From: Fluoribacter gormanii
GTDB lineage: Bacteria > Pseudomonadota > Gammaproteobacteria > Legionellales > Legionellaceae
Length of the DNA: 64,000 nucleotides
Assembly: GCF_900156395.1 (NCBI RefSeq)
Contig: NZ_FTNL01000016.1
Coordinates: 38,669 to 102,668, forward strand
Direction of reading: 5' to 3'
Shown here: piece after piece, positions 1 to 10,782 of the stretch
How positions within the stretch are numbered: position 1 is the first letter of the stretch
How the letters are laid out: every line of letters begins with the position of its first letter
Notes under the pieces: generated by a model
Database searches by the model: none
Seen by the model: the letters and a program-made list of their open reading frames with translations, nothing else
Told to the model about the DNA's origin: nothing
Translations under genes and position numbers: made by a program

Positions 1-576
<576 letters not shown>

Positions 577-680
577 TCACTAAGTAGGAAAGAAAGCAAC
601 TTGCATGATTACATTTTTTGTTAGAAAACTCGCAACATGATACTATTGCATTCCCAAACAAGCCAGTCTTAAAAAGAGTA

Positions 681-1805
681 ATGATCCCTTTATCGTTGTA
701 CATTCATATTCCATGGTGCATTCGCAAGTGCCCTTACTGCGATTTTAACTCCCACAAAAGTCCTGAGACCCTACCGGAACAAAATTATGTTCAAGCACTT
801 CTTGCTGACTTAAAAACCGATTTGCAGCACGTTGAAGCGCGTGAGATTTGCTCCATTTTCATTGGCGGAGGCACACCCAGCCTTTTTTCTGCTCATGCCT
901 ATGAGACCTTGTTTACCGAATTAAGACAGATTTTATCTTTTTCCCAAAATATTGAAATTACTCTGGAAGCCAATCCAGGTACTGTAGAGCAACAACGCTT
1001 TACTGAGTACCGACAAATTGGGATTAATCGACTTTCCTTAGGCATTCAAAGCTTCAATCCGGAGCATCTACACATTTTGGGTCGTATTCATGATGCACAA
1101 CAGGCGCATCGCGCTATCGAATCCGCACGAAATGCCGGCTTTAGCAATCTAAATCTGGACATTATGCACGGTTTACCCAAGCAAAGCGTAGCCCAGGGAA
1201 TCGAAGATTTACGTACTGCAATTGCCCATCAACCAGAACATTTATCCTGGTATCAATTAACCATAGAACCAAATACGGTATTTTACAAAGAAAAACCTCC
1301 CTTACCTTCTGAAGATGATGCATGGTGTTTGGAAGAACAAGGGTTCGCTCTACTTAAAGAATCCGGGTTTGAACGCTATGAAATTTCTGCCTTTGCTAAA
1401 CCCGCACGGCAAGCGCGACATAATTTGAATTACTGGCTATTCGGTGATTACTTAGGCATAGGTGCAGGAGCTCATGGTAAAATCACAACTCCGGAAGGAA
1501 TCCTAAGAACACGTAAACATCGTCAGCCTAAAGAATATCTCGACTCAGATAAACCTTTTTTGGCGGCTATGGAAACCGTAGCGGCTCAGGATCTTCTGTT
1601 TGAATTTATGCTCAACACCACTCGTCTGGAACAACCCATCCCGTTAGAACTGTTCACACAAACTACCAGATTACCATTGAGTGATTTGCTTCCCAAACTC
1701 AAAACAGCAGAACAAAAAAAATTAATCACGTTAACGGATACCCATTGGCAAATCACCGCATTTGGCAGACGTTACACCAATGACTTACAAGCGTTATACT
1801 TATAG
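681..1805 (+). CDS. hemW: HemW heme chaperone (radical SAM, HemN-like)
   Basis: Radical-SAM protein of the HemN/HemW family, now regarded as a heme chaperone rather than a coproporphyrinogen oxidase. The 4Fe-4S cluster motif CX3CX2C is at residues 13-20 (CIRKCPYC), followed by the SAM-binding GGGTPS motif and the NLDIMHGLPKQ segment. The frame stays open upstream to a TTG at 618, but I chose the ATG at 681 because homologues begin a few residues before LYIHIPWC and the resulting 374 aa is the normal family length. The family is often miscalled HemN; the CX3CX2C spacing and the length fit HemW. Confidence 0.92.
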   Translation: MIPLSLYIHIPWCIRKCPYCDFNSHKSPETLPEQNYVQALLADLKTDLQHVEAREICSIFIGGGTPSLFSAHAYETLFTELRQILSFSQNIEITLEANPGTVEQQRFTEYRQIGINRLSLGIQSFNPEHLHILGRIHDAQQAHRAIESARNAGFSNLNLDIMHGLPKQSVAQGIEDLRTAIAHQPEHLSWYQLTIEPNTVFYKEKPPLPSEDDAWCLEEQGFALLKESGFERYEISAFAKPARQARHNLNYWLFGDYLGIGAGAHGKITTPEGILRTRKHRQPKEYLDSDKPFLAAMETVAAQDLLFEFMLNTTRLEQPIPLELFTQTTRLPLSDLLPKLKTAEQKKLITLTDTHWQITAFGRRYTNDLQALYL

Positions 1806-1906
1806 AATCACACAAACTGCCTGGGTATAGCAGAGTTAACTACAGCTACTTGCTAGCAAATAAAGATTATTTAATAATAAGTTACTTTCCGGAAAAGGAG
1901 CAATCG

Positions 1907-2740
1907 GTGATATCATTCGTATTTTTGGTGGTTCTTGCTTATTTAATGGGATCTATCTGTTCTGCGGTCATTGTCTGCAAGGCTTGCTCCTTACCAGATC
2001 CACGCACAGAAGGTTCAAAAAATCCTGGCGCCACTAATGTTTTGCGCATTGCTGGAAAACAATATGCGGCCTTGGTCATGGCGGCGGATCTACTCAAAGG
2101 TACTATTCCAGTACTCATTGCCAAAATCCTCGAAGCTGAGCCAGCAACAATAGGGTTTACTGCTTTAGCAGCAGTTATTGGTCATATGTACCCGGTTTTC
2201 TTTGACTTCAAGGGAGGAAAAGGAGTTGCAACAGCAATTGGGGCGCTCTTGGGCTTTCAGTTTCTGGTTGGTGTTTTAGTCGCTGCAACCTGGTTGATCG
2301 TCGCCAAATTCTCACGCTACTCCTCTTTAGCATCGATCTGCGCCATTGGTTTTGCCCCATTTTATTCACTGTTACTGATTCAGCGTCTGGATATTTTTCC
2401 GCCCATATTCATAATGGCGCTCTTAATCCTTTACAAGCATAAAGACAATATTGTTCGTCTTATTGATAAGAAAGAACCTAAAATCAAACTGAAGGAGAAT
2501 GTTCTTGATGACATGATGGAGGGAGCATCCCAACAGCATGTTACACCTAAAAAGACTGAAGCTACCTCCTCGGAAGCAATAATTGAGGTGGAGGAAGTCA
2601 TCATCACCGAAACAGAAGTGACTAAACCTAAAACAAAAAAAACAACTGCTAAAAAGACCGAAGAACCTGAAAAGAAGCCCAAAGCAGCTAAAAAATCTGC
2701 TCCCGAAAAATCTAAAGAAAAGAAACAAGACGAAGAATAA
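1907..2740 (+). CDS. plsY: Glycerol-3-phosphate acyltransferase PlsY with a long charged C-terminal tail
   Basis: Inner-membrane acyl-phosphate:glycerol-3-phosphate acyltransferase, the first acylation step of phospholipid synthesis. Conserved PlsY motifs are visible: GSKNPGATN (residues 37-45), FKGGKGVAT (101-109) and YKHKDNI before the end of the membrane domain; about five or six membrane segments are apparent. The start is taken at GTG 1907 behind AAGGAG (1895-1900); the upstream TTG at 1850 would add a non-conserved leader. PlsY is normally about 200 aa, but this protein is 277 aa because of a ~78-residue hydrophilic tail rich in Lys, Glu, Thr and Ala that resembles histone-H1-like repeats. 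The function of the tail is unknown. Confidence 0.92.
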   Translation: MISFVFLVVLAYLMGSICSAVIVCKACSLPDPRTEGSKNPGATNVLRIAGKQYAALVMAADLLKGTIPVLIAKILEAEPATIGFTALAAVIGHMYPVFFDFKGGKGVATAIGALLGFQFLVGVLVAATWLIVAKFSRYSSLASICAIGFAPFYSLLLIQRLDIFPPIFIMALLILYKHKDNIVRLIDKKEPKIKLKENVLDDMMEGASQQHVTPKKTEATSSEAIIEVEEVIITETEVTKPKTKKTTAKKTEEPEKKPKAAKKSAPEKSKEKKQDEE

Positions 2741-2765
2741 AAACTCCATAGGCTAAGTGGAGTTT
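2741..2765 (+). terminator. Hairpin after plsY, probable terminator
   Basis: A perfect 8-bp stem (AAACTCCA / TGGAGTTT) with a 9-nt loop begins immediately after the plsY stop codon. The downstream T run is short, so Rho-independent activity is only probable. Confidence 0.5.
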
Positions 2766-2949
2766 GTGCCTTAGCAATTAAAACAGTTTTAGATGGTTTT
2801 AACCAATTTAACCATAAATCTTATGGGTATGAATGCCATACCCATACATTAAAACATGTATGCATGTAGTAGCGCCATGGGGCAGAAATATCAAAAATAC
2901 TGCAACTTATTTGATATAGACCGCTGCCAAAGGCTAGAAGAAAGAAAAA

Positions 2950-3951
2950 TTAAGCTAAAGGCCATCTTGCCTTAACTTCTACGCCAGTACCTATATCCTT
3001 TTCCCCTCTTAACATCCGCAAACATCCAGCATAAGCAATCATCGCTCCATTATCGGTACAATATTCTAAAGCTGGAAAATAAATCGTCCCGCCAATACTC
3101 TGAATCCATTCACTTAAGCCTGAACGTAAGGCTTTGTTCGCCCCTACTCCCCCTGCAACTACCAATTGCTTACAGCCAGATTCTTGTACCGCGCGTTTGC
3201 ATTTAATCATCAAGGTATCCACAACGGCTTGCTGAAATGCCTTGGCAATTTCAGCGCGTGCACATTCATCTTTTGCGCTTTGATTCCAAGTATTTAAGGC
3301 GAATGTTTTTAAACCACTAAAGCTAAACTCAAGGCCGGGGCGGTCGGTCATGGGACGAGGAAAACGATAAGGAGTTGATTCACATTGATCAGCAAGCGCT
3401 GCGAGTACCGGACCTCCAGGATAGGGTATTCCCATTAACTTGGCGGTTTTATCAAACGCCTCACCCACCGCATCATCGAGAGTATCTCCGAGTATGCTGT
3501 ATTGCCCCAAATCCCTGACTTCAACCAGTTGGCAATGGCCGCCGGATACCAAAAGCGCAATAAAAGGAAATTCGAGTGAAGGCGTTTCCATTTTTGCCGC
3601 CAAAAGATGTGCTTCCAAATGATGAATGGCTAACGCAGGAATTTGTAATGCATAGGCTAAACTTTTGGCAAAACAAGAGCCAACCAGCAATGCACCAATT
3701 AAACCAGGACCTGCAGTATAGGCAACTCCATCCAGTGCTGTTTTATCAAGGTCTGCTTGTTGTAATACTTTATCAAGCAAAGGCACTAAATAATTAATAT
3801 GATCACGTGAAGCAAGCTCAGGTACCACACCACCATGCACTCGATGGGTGTCAATTTGCGAATGCAACGCATGCGCTAACAAACCAGCATCGGAATCATA
3901 AATCGCTACTCCGGTTTCGTCACAAGACGATTCAATGCCTAAAATTAACAT
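2950..3951 (-). CDS. tsaD: tRNA N6-threonylcarbamoyladenosine synthase subunit TsaD
   Basis: Catalytic subunit of the t6A37 tRNA modification pathway; it transfers the threonylcarbamoyl group made by TsaC to A37 of ANN-decoding tRNAs together with TsaB and TsaE. The 333-aa protein begins [14 protein letters not shown], has the metal-binding HxxxH pair (His111 and His115 in HHLEAH), the [11 protein letters not shown] nucleotide-binding segment and the C-terminal [13 protein letters not shown] motif. Length is normal. It is convergent with plsY, the two genes being 209 bp apart. Confidence 0.96.
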   Translation of the reverse strand: MLILGIESSCDETGVAIYDSDAGLLAHALHSQIDTHRVHGGVVPELASRDHINYLVPLLDKVLQQADLDKTALDGVAYTAGPGLIGALLVGSCFAKSLAYALQIPALAIHHLEAHLLAAKMETPSLEFPFIALLVSGGHCQLVEVRDLGQYSILGDTLDDAVGEAFDKTAKLMGIPYPGGPVLAALADQCESTPYRFPRPMTDRPGLEFSFSGLKTFALNTWNQSAKDECARAEIAKAFQQAVVDTLMIKCKRAVQESGCKQLVVAGGVGANKALRSGLSEWIQSIGGTIYFPALEYCTDNGAMIAYAGCLRMLRGEKDIGTGVEVKARWPLA

Positions 3952-4154
3952 GAAAACCTAGCCTAAAAATTAAAATTAAATCTCAGAATTGTAACACATT
4001 AAATCGAAAAGGGTCTTAGCGGATGAGTGAATTAAAATAAATCTTTATGCTATATAAATGAATCTGTTGGTTAATTTGTGATACAATATAGTATTATTTA
4101 GAAGATAGACTGCGAACCATTGCAATATCAATATGCTCAATAGTGGAGAGTATT

Positions 4155-5507
4155 ATGGCATATCAAAAAATTGATGAACGTTTTATCAATGGATTTAAAG
4201 AGGCTTATATTAAGCATTTAAGTAGTGCCGATACTCAAAGCGAGAATGCAGCACAAAAGATGCTAGAGCAAGCTTCGGTAGATGATTACGGTAAAATATC
4301 GAGAATATTTGATCTATTATCCACACTTCATTGTGTTTCAAGAGAAGAATTCAAAACAAGGATGGAGGAGGCTGGAAGTATTGAAGCGTACATGAAACCC
4401 ATCATTAATGAGATTGCAAAGTTACTACTAACCCCAGATAAAGCTCGACTTAATGATGAAGTAATTAGAGCAATTGGTGTGGATAACTATTGTCGCTTAG
4501 TCAAAGGAAAAAATATTGCCCAAGAAGATGGAATCCAAATTGTAGCGAATGAAAGTGAAAAAATAAATGAATTTGAAGCGGCTGAAAAACTTCTTGCTGA
4601 ATCCTTCCTCCGGGCAATTCTAGCATGCTACTCATTAAGTGTTTATGAAAATAACGTGTTAGCAGAGGAAAGAACAAGAGGCCGTCTTGAAGAGCAAATG
4701 ACCGCACTTAAATTTAAAATACAACCAGAAGGAGAATTCCCTTCTGGATGGGAAGAGCTCAATTTAATATCCGAAGACATAACTTTAAAAGAATTTGATG
4801 AACAAGCGAAACTGATAATTGCTCAAGCTCAGATTGCCTTGAATGGGGAAACCGAGGCAAAAGATCTATGGCCGTTATTAAAAAAATGTCAGGCATTGTA
4901 TTCTCGAGGAACACAACTTCTTCATGAGTCAAATGTAGAATTAGGAGCAATGACGAATCCACTGCAACAACTTGGATTTCGATTGTCGCAAGGAACAGGC
5001 TCAGATTCAATATTTGATTTAAAAGAACAGAGTCGAAAGCAACTCACATATCCTGAACTTAAAGCTAAAGTGAGCCGTTTGCAAAATATAATAGAATTAT
5101 TCGAACCCAAAATTCACAGCCCCGAATTAAAAGAAACAATGAATAAATTCCGCGAACAACTAAAGTTAACGCAACAGTACATATCTGAGTATGAAAAGGA
5201 ATATGGTGATCTCCTCCAGAGCAATGTAACAGTACCAGTGCATGCATTAAGTGATGCGCTTAATTCATACAATGCCGGAACTTCTAACTTTATGAAGGCT
5301 GTAAACGAGGAGGATTTAAAAAAATCACTAAAACCTTATGAGATGAATATAGTACAACGCTTAATAAATATAGTTAGTAAAGGTTACTTCTTTGCATCGG
5401 CAAGAAATTATGAAAATAGTTCTCTCAAAATGAAAAATGAACTCATTGAGATGAAAAGTAAATATGATGAGTCACCAGAAGACCAACAAGGATTTGAGTT
5501 CAATTAG
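4155..5507 (+). CDS. Uncharacterised 450-aa helical protein, possible Dot/Icm effector
   Basis: I do not recognise this protein. It is hydrophilic, has no signal peptide or membrane segment, and is rich in Glu, Lys, Leu and Gln, suggesting mostly alpha-helix with coiled-coil stretches around residues 150-180 and 320-370. The start is ATG 4155 behind GGAGAG; a GTG at 4143 is in frame. It sits alone between tsaD and rpsU, an otherwise conserved housekeeping stretch, which suggests a lineage-specific insertion. The C-terminal ~20 residues are polar and acidic (ESPEDQQ before FEFN), a composition compatible with Legionella type IVB secretion signals. The effector role is an inference only. Confidence 0.6.
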   Translation: MAYQKIDERFINGFKEAYIKHLSSADTQSENAAQKMLEQASVDDYGKISRIFDLLSTLHCVSREEFKTRMEEAGSIEAYMKPIINEIAKLLLTPDKARLNDEVIRAIGVDNYCRLVKGKNIAQEDGIQIVANESEKINEFEAAEKLLAESFLRAILACYSLSVYENNVLAEERTRGRLEEQMTALKFKIQPEGEFPSGWEELNLISEDITLKEFDEQAKLIIAQAQIALNGETEAKDLWPLLKKCQALYSRGTQLLHESNVELGAMTNPLQQLGFRLSQGTGSDSIFDLKEQSRKQLTYPELKAKVSRLQNIIELFEPKIHSPELKETMNKFREQLKLTQQYISEYEKEYGDLLQSNVTVPVHALSDALNSYNAGTSNFMKAVNEEDLKKSLKPYEMNIVQRLINIVSKGYFFASARNYENSSLKMKNELIEMKSKYDESPEDQQGFEFN

Positions 5508-5683
5508 TTTACCAAACTGAAACCAAGTTTGAGTCTAATTCGTTGGCTGCTAAAAAATTGTCTAAGTAGTTTTTGTAAAGCGCAGCGGATCAGAGGAAAT
5601 TCTATGATATCTACGTCAGGTTACGGCATATGCCTAAAACCCAGGTTGGAATGAGTTAAAAATAAAATTTATTGATTTAAAAC

Positions 5684-5712
5684 TTGACGAGGGTTTCAAC
5701 TAGCACTAGAAT
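5684..5712 (+). promoter_or_regulatory. Sigma-70 promoter of rpsU
   Basis: TTGACG (5684-5689) and TAGAAT (5707-5712) are separated by exactly 17 bp, a near-consensus sigma-70 promoter 40 bp upstream of the rpsU start codon. It probably drives rpsU and perhaps the genes downstream. Confidence 0.65.
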
Positions 5713-5751
5713 TGCCCACCTATTAAGATCAAATAACCAGAGGACTATTTA

Positions 5752-5982
5752 ATGCCTACAGTTCGCGTCAAAGAAGGCGAAAATCCAGAATATGCATTGC
5801 GCCGATTCAAGCGCTCTTGTGAAAAAGCCGGTATTTTAACCGAATTACGCCGTCGTGAATTTTATGAAAAACCAACTGCTGAGCGTAAGCGCAAACAAGC
5901 TGCTGCAGTAAAACGTCATCTGAAGAAAATTTCTCGTGATATGACAGCAAGACAACAAGGCGGAAAACGCCGACGTAAATAG
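5752..5982 (+). CDS. rpsU: 30S ribosomal protein S21
   Basis: Small basic ribosomal protein of 76 aa that binds the 30S subunit near the 16S rRNA 3' end and helps translation initiation. It starts [20 protein letters not shown], has the diagnostic [14 protein letters not shown] stretch and ends in a basic KRRRK tail. An RBS (CAGAGGA) lies just upstream of ATG 5752. The order rpsU-(yqeY)-dnaG-rpoD is the classical macromolecular-synthesis operon of gammaproteobacteria. Confidence 0.97.
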   Translation: MPTVRVKEGENPEYALRRFKRSCEKAGILTELRRREFYEKPTAERKRKQAAAVKRHLKKISRDMTARQQGGKRRRK

Positions 5983-6189
5983 GATTTTTCTGTCCTGTAT
6001 TTTTTACTAAGGCCACATATACTTCGCATAGTCACAAATAAATTATGATTATGATGTTGTATCTAGTGGCCTTTAGCTTTTCAAAGTATATAACAATCTT
6101 GACGAACGGTTCAGTTTGTTCAAGATATGCCAGATAGCCGTTCCTTGCATTAGGAGCCGAGCTGCTCATTAGATTTTAAGGAATAAAAA

Positions 6190-6633
6190 ATGACAATTAA
6201 AGAACGTCTCAATAACGATGTCAAAGATGCAATGCGTGCCAAGGATAAAGAGCTTTTGTCCACGCTTCGTTTAATTACTGCAGCCGTAAAGCAAGTCGAA
6301 GTTGATGAGCGCATCGAAGTTGATAATGAGCGGATGTTGGTGATTCTGGATAAAATGAGCAAACAACGCAAAGAATCTATAGCGCAATATGAAAAAGCCA
6401 ATCGTAATGATTTGGTTGCGCAAGAACAATTTGAATTGGATATTATTAAGAAATACCTGCCAGAGCCTTTATCGGAAGCAGAAATAAAACAAATGGTTCA
6501 AGATGCTATTGCTTCAACTGGAGCTGAAAAAATGGCTGACATGGGTAAAGTGATGGCTCTGTTAAAGCCCAGCTTACAAGGTCGTGCTGATATGGCGCAA
6601 GTCAGTGCCATGATTAAGGCCCAATTAAGCTAA
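6190..6633 (+). CDS. yqeY: GatB/YqeY domain protein
   Basis: A 147-aa protein of the YqeY family, related to the C-terminal tRNA-binding domain of the amidotransferase subunit GatB. Typical features are the N-terminal LRLITAAVKQVEVD segment, RKESIAQYEKANR and the KKYLPEPLSEAEI motif. Its exact role is unresolved in any organism, although the family is predicted to bind tRNA. It lies between rpsU and dnaG, ends 8 bp before dnaG, and is probably cotranscribed with it. Confidence 0.92.
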   Translation: MTIKERLNNDVKDAMRAKDKELLSTLRLITAAVKQVEVDERIEVDNERMLVILDKMSKQRKESIAQYEKANRNDLVAQEQFELDIIKKYLPEPLSEAEIKQMVQDAIASTGAEKMADMGKVMALLKPSLQGRADMAQVSAMIKAQLS

Positions 6634-6641
6634 GGAGTACC

Positions 6642-8360
6642 ATGTCTGGCTTAATCCCGCAGCCATTCATTGATGATCTCCTCCACCGAACGGATCTGGT
6701 TGAACTAATTGACAGTTATGTTCCCTTGAAAAAAAGAGGGAACAGTCATGTTGCCTGCTGTCCATTTCATAACGAAAAATCCCCCTCGTTTAACGTCGTT
6801 GCAAAAAAACAGTTTTATCACTGCTTTGGCTGTGGAGCTTCAGGCAATGCCATCAGCTTTGTCATGAATTACCTCAATCAGGGATTTGTTGATGCAGTTG
6901 AAACGCTAGCTACCCGGGTCGGATTAACGGTTCCTCGGGACAAACAAAACGAGAAAAATAATCCATCCCTCGATCTTTATAAACTCATGGCGGATGCCAG
7001 CCTTTATTATCAAAAAAAATTAAGGCATGAAGGACAACCTGCCATTGATTATTTGCGAAGAAGAGGTTTAAGCGGCGAAATTGCCAAACTCTATCAGTTA
7101 GGTTATGCAAGCGAAGGCTGGCATAACCTCGAAAAAGCATTCCCTCGCAATCAACGAGAACTGCTGACAACCGGGATGTTAATTAAAAACGATGATGGAA
7201 AAATCTATGATCGGTATCGTAACCGTGTCATGTTCCCCATTCATGATCGCCATGGACGGATTATAGGCTTTGGCGGACGTGTCCTGGACAATGAGCAAAA
7301 ACCCAAATACCTTAATTCACCTGAAACCGTGATTTTTCAAAAAAGCAGGGAATTGTATGGCTTGCATCAAATTCTAAGCCAGAAAAAAAACATTGAGTAC
7401 GTTATTGTGGTTGAAGGCTATATGGATGTGATTGCATTAGCCCAACATGGGATCATGAATGCAGTAGCCACTTTAGGCACCGCAACCAGTACCTACCATA
7501 TTCAACTTCTAGCCAAACATACCAAATCGCTGATTTTTTGCTTTGATGGTGATAATGCAGGAAGACAAGCCGCATGGCGTGCTCTAGAAAGCAGCTTGCC
7601 GCATTTGAATCTGGGACTCGATGCCAGTTTTATGTTTTTGCCAGATAGTCATGACCCCGATAGCTTGGTTCGCCATGAAGGCAAAGAAAATTTTTTAAAT
7701 CGAATCAAGCAAGCGACCCCATTACACCGTTTCCTTTTTGACAGCTTAGCCAAAGACCTCAATCTGCTTCGACCCGCAGGAAAAACCCAGCTCATAAATT
7801 TGGCCAAGCCTTTTTTACAAAAAATGGATGAAGGTTCATACAAGCAACTGCTCATTGAAGATTTGGCGCGTTTAACCCATATCGAAACTCATCGCTTAAG
7901 CCAGTTGATTACCGAGGAGTCGAAAACACCTCAGCACGAACAGGCGATGACCATTGCGCGTACACCAATGCGTATTGCGATAGCTTTGCTCCTCCAACAT
8001 CCAGAAATTTATGCTCAAATCAAACAGCAAATCAACCCTGAGCTTCTCGATACGAAAGAACATGAAATCCTATTGCACGTGTTGCAGCAACTGGCAACAA
8101 ATCCACAGGCCACTACCGCAACACTCATTGAATCATGGCGTGATCATCCTTATTTTGACTCGATGAACAAACTTGCAGCGTGGGAGCATCTGGTTCCCGA
8201 ACAAGAGTTAGTTAAAGAATTTATCGACATTATCCTCTTTTTACAAAAACAAAACCGGGAATTAACCATACGCCAGCTGATTAATAAATCACGTCAGCAA
8301 GGATTAAGTGAAACAGAACGAATAAAACTACAAGAAATGTTAAAAGAACGTCATGTTTGA
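6642..8360 (+). CDS. dnaG: DNA primase
   Basis: Makes the RNA primers for chromosome replication and interacts with the DnaB helicase through its C-terminal domain. The N-terminal zinc ribbon has Cys40, His43, Cys61 and Cys64 (CCPFHNEKSPSF and HCFGCGASG). The catalytic core contains the Toprim motif VVEGYMDVIAL and the metal-binding FDGDNAGRQAAWRA. The 572-aa length is normal. The C-terminal helical part is less conserved but intact. It starts 8 bp after yqeY with a GGAGTACC ribosome-binding site. Confidence 0.97.
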   Translation: MSGLIPQPFIDDLLHRTDLVELIDSYVPLKKRGNSHVACCPFHNEKSPSFNVVAKKQFYHCFGCGASGNAISFVMNYLNQGFVDAVETLATRVGLTVPRDKQNEKNNPSLDLYKLMADASLYYQKKLRHEGQPAIDYLRRRGLSGEIAKLYQLGYASEGWHNLEKAFPRNQRELLTTGMLIKNDDGKIYDRYRNRVMFPIHDRHGRIIGFGGRVLDNEQKPKYLNSPETVIFQKSRELYGLHQILSQKKNIEYVIVVEGYMDVIALAQHGIMNAVATLGTATSTYHIQLLAKHTKSLIFCFDGDNAGRQAAWRALESSLPHLNLGLDASFMFLPDSHDPDSLVRHEGKENFLNRIKQATPLHRFLFDSLAKDLNLLRPAGKTQLINLAKPFLQKMDEGSYKQLLIEDLARLTHIETHRLSQLITEESKTPQHEQAMTIARTPMRIAIALLLQHPEIYAQIKQQINPELLDTKEHEILLHVLQQLATNPQATTATLIESWRDHPYFDSMNKLAAWEHLVPEQELVKEFIDIILFLQKQNRELTIRQLINKSRQQGLSETERIKLQEMLKERHV

Positions 8361-8628
8361 TTTTGAGTAGAGTTTGAGTAATAAAGTTTGTTGCTTTGCA
8401 ATTGGTATTAACCTTAACTCTTGTAATTGTTCATTATGTGCTAAAATCTTGTAAAGAAGATGTCCAGAAAAAAGCGATGAAAAATTACTGGTATGTTGCA
8501 GTCTCAAGGTTTATAATTGCAAGGTTTTTTTAATCCTAGATAAGCAATTTAAATCCAATTAGTGCTATAAATACTGTAGATTCCATTGTTTTTTAGGAAA
8601 ATGTCCAATTGTCCCTAGAGAAGTGCCT

Positions 8629-10497
8629 ATGACCATGAATGATCAAGAACAGCAGAGCTCACAGATAACCAAAGTCATCAGCTTAGGCAAGGAGCAAGGT
8701 TATTTGACGTACAGTCAAATCAATGACTTGCTGCCTAATATCGTCGATACAGAACATTTTGATGTAATTATCAGCATGCTGGAAGGCATGAACATCAAAG
8801 TATTCGAGTTGCCGCCCGGTGATGATGAATTGGCACTTCTGCTTAATACAGAAGAAGTACCAGATATCGAAGAAGCAGCCATGGTACTCGCCTCTGTTGA
8901 CAAAGAAACTGGCCGTACTACCGACCCAGTCCGTATGTACATGCGTGAAATGGGTACAGTCGAGCTGTTGACCCGTGAGGGCGAAATCCGCATTGCAAAA
9001 CGTATCGAAGAGGGTATCTATCAAGTACTTAAGTCTTTAGCTCATTATCCAGAAACAATCCAGCTAGTACTTGACGATTATGACCGTTTCAATGCTCAAG
9101 AAATTCGTCTCAATGAAATTATCAGTGGTTTTTCTGATGTAGAAGATGAAATAGCCCCTGCTTCAAGCATTGGCTCTATGCTTGATGAAGAACAAGTGAA
9201 TGATTTACTGCTGGCAGACGATGAAGAAGATGAAGACGGCGAAGGCGGCGGTTTGGGAGAGGTCGATGATGGTCCAAACCCAGAGCAAGCTAAAATTTAT
9301 TTTGATGAATTACGTGAAACATACGGAATCGCAGCGGCTGCTTTAAAAGAATTTGGCAGAGAACATGCTAAAGCGCAAAAAGCATTAGAATCCATGTCTG
9401 AGTCATTCTTAAAGCTCAAACTCACTTCTAGACAGGTTGATCGCTTAACTCGTCATTTCCGTCAACTGCGTAACCATATTAGAGAATTTGAGCGTAGCAT
9501 TATGCGTCTTTGCATTGAAAAAGCGCGTATTCCACGAAAACTATTTATCGATACATTCCCTGGTCAGGAAACCGACATGGAATGGCTCAATAGCGTTATT
9601 AGCAAACACGGCAAAAAACTCGATCTGACCCGTATCCAGGAATATACCGAGGATATTTTGCGCATCCAATCTCGATTGGTGGCGTTCGAAATCGAATACG
9701 GTTTAACCATTGCTGAAATTAAAGACATCAATCGTAAAATGTCCATCGGTGAAGCCAAAGCACGACGTGCCAAAAAGGAAATGGTTGAAGCAAACTTACG
9801 TTTGGTTATTTCCATCGCGAAAAAATACACTAACCGTGGCTTGCAATTTCTTGATTTAATTCAGGAAGGCAACATCGGTCTGATGAAAGCAGTAGATAAG
9901 TTTGAATACCGTCGTGGTTACAAATTCTCTACTTATGCAACGTGGTGGATTAGACAGGCAATTACTCGTTCGATTGCCGATCAGGCACGTACCATCCGTA
10001 TTCCGGTTCACATGATCGAAACGATTAACAAACTTAACCGTATTTCCAGACAAATCCTACAGGAAACTGGCCGCGAAGCCACACCTGAAGAACTGGCTGA
10101 AAAAATGGAATTAAGCGAAGACAAGATTCGTAAAGTCTTAAAAATTGCCAAAGAACCTATTTCTATGGAAACCCCAGTGGGTGACGATGATGATTCGCAC
10201 TTAGGTGACTTTATTGAAGACAATAACATCGAGTCGCCAATCGACATGGCAACCGCCGAAGGTCTCCGTGAAGCAACTCTGGAAATTCTGGAAACTTTAA
10301 CTCCAAGAGAAGCCAAAGTACTCCGCATGCGTTTTGGTATTGAAATGAATACCGACCATACTCTGGAAGAAGTGGGCAAACAATTTGACGTAACCCGCGA
10401 ACGGATTCGTCAGATCGAAGCCAAAGCGCTCCGCAAGCTACGCCACCCATCTCGTTCAGAAAAGCTGAGAAGCTTCCTAGAAGGCGATGAAGGCTAG
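8629..10497 (+). CDS. rpoD: Primary sigma factor RpoD (sigma-70)
   Basis: Housekeeping sigma factor that directs RNA polymerase to -10/-35 promoters. Region 1.1 is at the N-terminus ([25 protein letters not shown]), followed by region 1.2 ([11 protein letters not shown]), an acidic non-conserved insert, region 2 ([23 protein letters not shown] and [15 protein letters not shown]), region 3 and region 4 with the helix-turn-helix [20 protein letters not shown]. Three in-frame starts lie close together (GTG 8623, ATG 8629, ATG 8635); ATG 8629 has AGAGAAG at good spacing. A 268-bp leader separates it from dnaG and may hold its own promoter. Confidence 0.97.
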   Translation: MTMNDQEQQSSQITKVISLGKEQGYLTYSQINDLLPNIVDTEHFDVIISMLEGMNIKVFELPPGDDELALLLNTEEVPDIEEAAMVLASVDKETGRTTDPVRMYMREMGTVELLTREGEIRIAKRIEEGIYQVLKSLAHYPETIQLVLDDYDRFNAQEIRLNEIISGFSDVEDEIAPASSIGSMLDEEQVNDLLLADDEEDEDGEGGGLGEVDDGPNPEQAKIYFDELRETYGIAAAALKEFGREHAKAQKALESMSESFLKLKLTSRQVDRLTRHFRQLRNHIREFERSIMRLCIEKARIPRKLFIDTFPGQETDMEWLNSVISKHGKKLDLTRIQEYTEDILRIQSRLVAFEIEYGLTIAEIKDINRKMSIGEAKARRAKKEMVEANLRLVISIAKKYTNRGLQFLDLIQEGNIGLMKAVDKFEYRRGYKFSTYATWWIRQAITRSIADQARTIRIPVHMIETINKLNRISRQILQETGREATPEELAEKMELSEDKIRKVLKIAKEPISMETPVGDDDDSHLGDFIEDNNIESPIDMATAEGLREATLEILETLTPREAKVLRMRFGIEMNTDHTLEEVGKQFDVTRERIRQIEAKALRKLRHPSRSEKLRSFLEGDEG

Positions 10498-10555
10498 TTA
10501 TCCAAATTAAGAGGAAGGATAAAAGGATTTGTGATACCTCTTTACCCTTCCCTCC

Positions 10556-10575
10556 CCTCTCCCTAAAGGGAGAGG
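10556..10575 (+). terminator. Hairpin downstream of rpoD
   Basis: A perfect 8-bp GC-rich stem (CCTCTCCC / GGGAGAGG) with a TAAA loop, 58 bp after the rpoD stop and followed a few bases later by GTTTT. It probably ends the rpsU-rpoD unit. Confidence 0.6.
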
Positions 10576-10646
10576 AAAGCGTTTTAAAAAAATCACAAAA
10601 AAAACTAGAACATTAAGCAAATTAAGTTTAAAATGACCCCCTCTCC

Positions 10647-10723
10647 GGGCCCATAGCTCAGTTGGTCAGAGCAGCGGACTCATAATCCGTTGGTCCTAGG
10701 TTCAAGTCCTAGTGGGCCCACCA
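10647..10723 (+). tRNA. tRNA with CAU anticodon (tRNA-Met, possibly tRNA-Ile2); ICE integration site
   Basis: A complete 77-nt cloverleaf with encoded CCA. The acceptor arms pair as GGGCCCA with TGGGCCC, the D arm is AGCTCAGTTGGTCAGAGC, and the anticodon stem CGGA/TCCG encloses loop CTCATAA with CAT at 10681-10683. The T arm is CTAGG/TTCAAGT/CCTAG. A CAU anticodon can be elongator Met or, after lysidine modification, Ile2; the sequence alone does not decide. The integrase gene of the ICE starts being read towards this tRNA 91 bp away, so its 3' end is the probable attachment site. Confidence 0.93.
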
Positions 10724-10782
10724 ATTTAGACCTTTAAAATCAATAAGTTACGTTGACTACCTGTTTTAACACAAAAGTCCTT

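Noticed and set aside
618..680. Upstream in-frame extension of hemW starting at TTG
   Set aside because: It adds 21 residues that are not family-like; ATG 681 gives the normal length.
2423..2749. Antisense frames over the plsY tail (Phe/Leu-rich)
   Set aside because: They are shadows of the Lys/Glu-rich coding strand and have no ribosome-binding site.
6010..6077. Long-range inverted repeat AAGGCCAC ... GTGGCCTT between rpsU and yqeY
   Set aside because: The loop is about 50 nt and there is no T tail; it may be a structured leader, but I cannot support a terminator or riboswitch.
8421..8447. Possible rpoD promoter TTGTAA ... TAAAAT
   Set aside because: The spacer is only 15 bp and the region is AT-rich, so the match is not better than chance.
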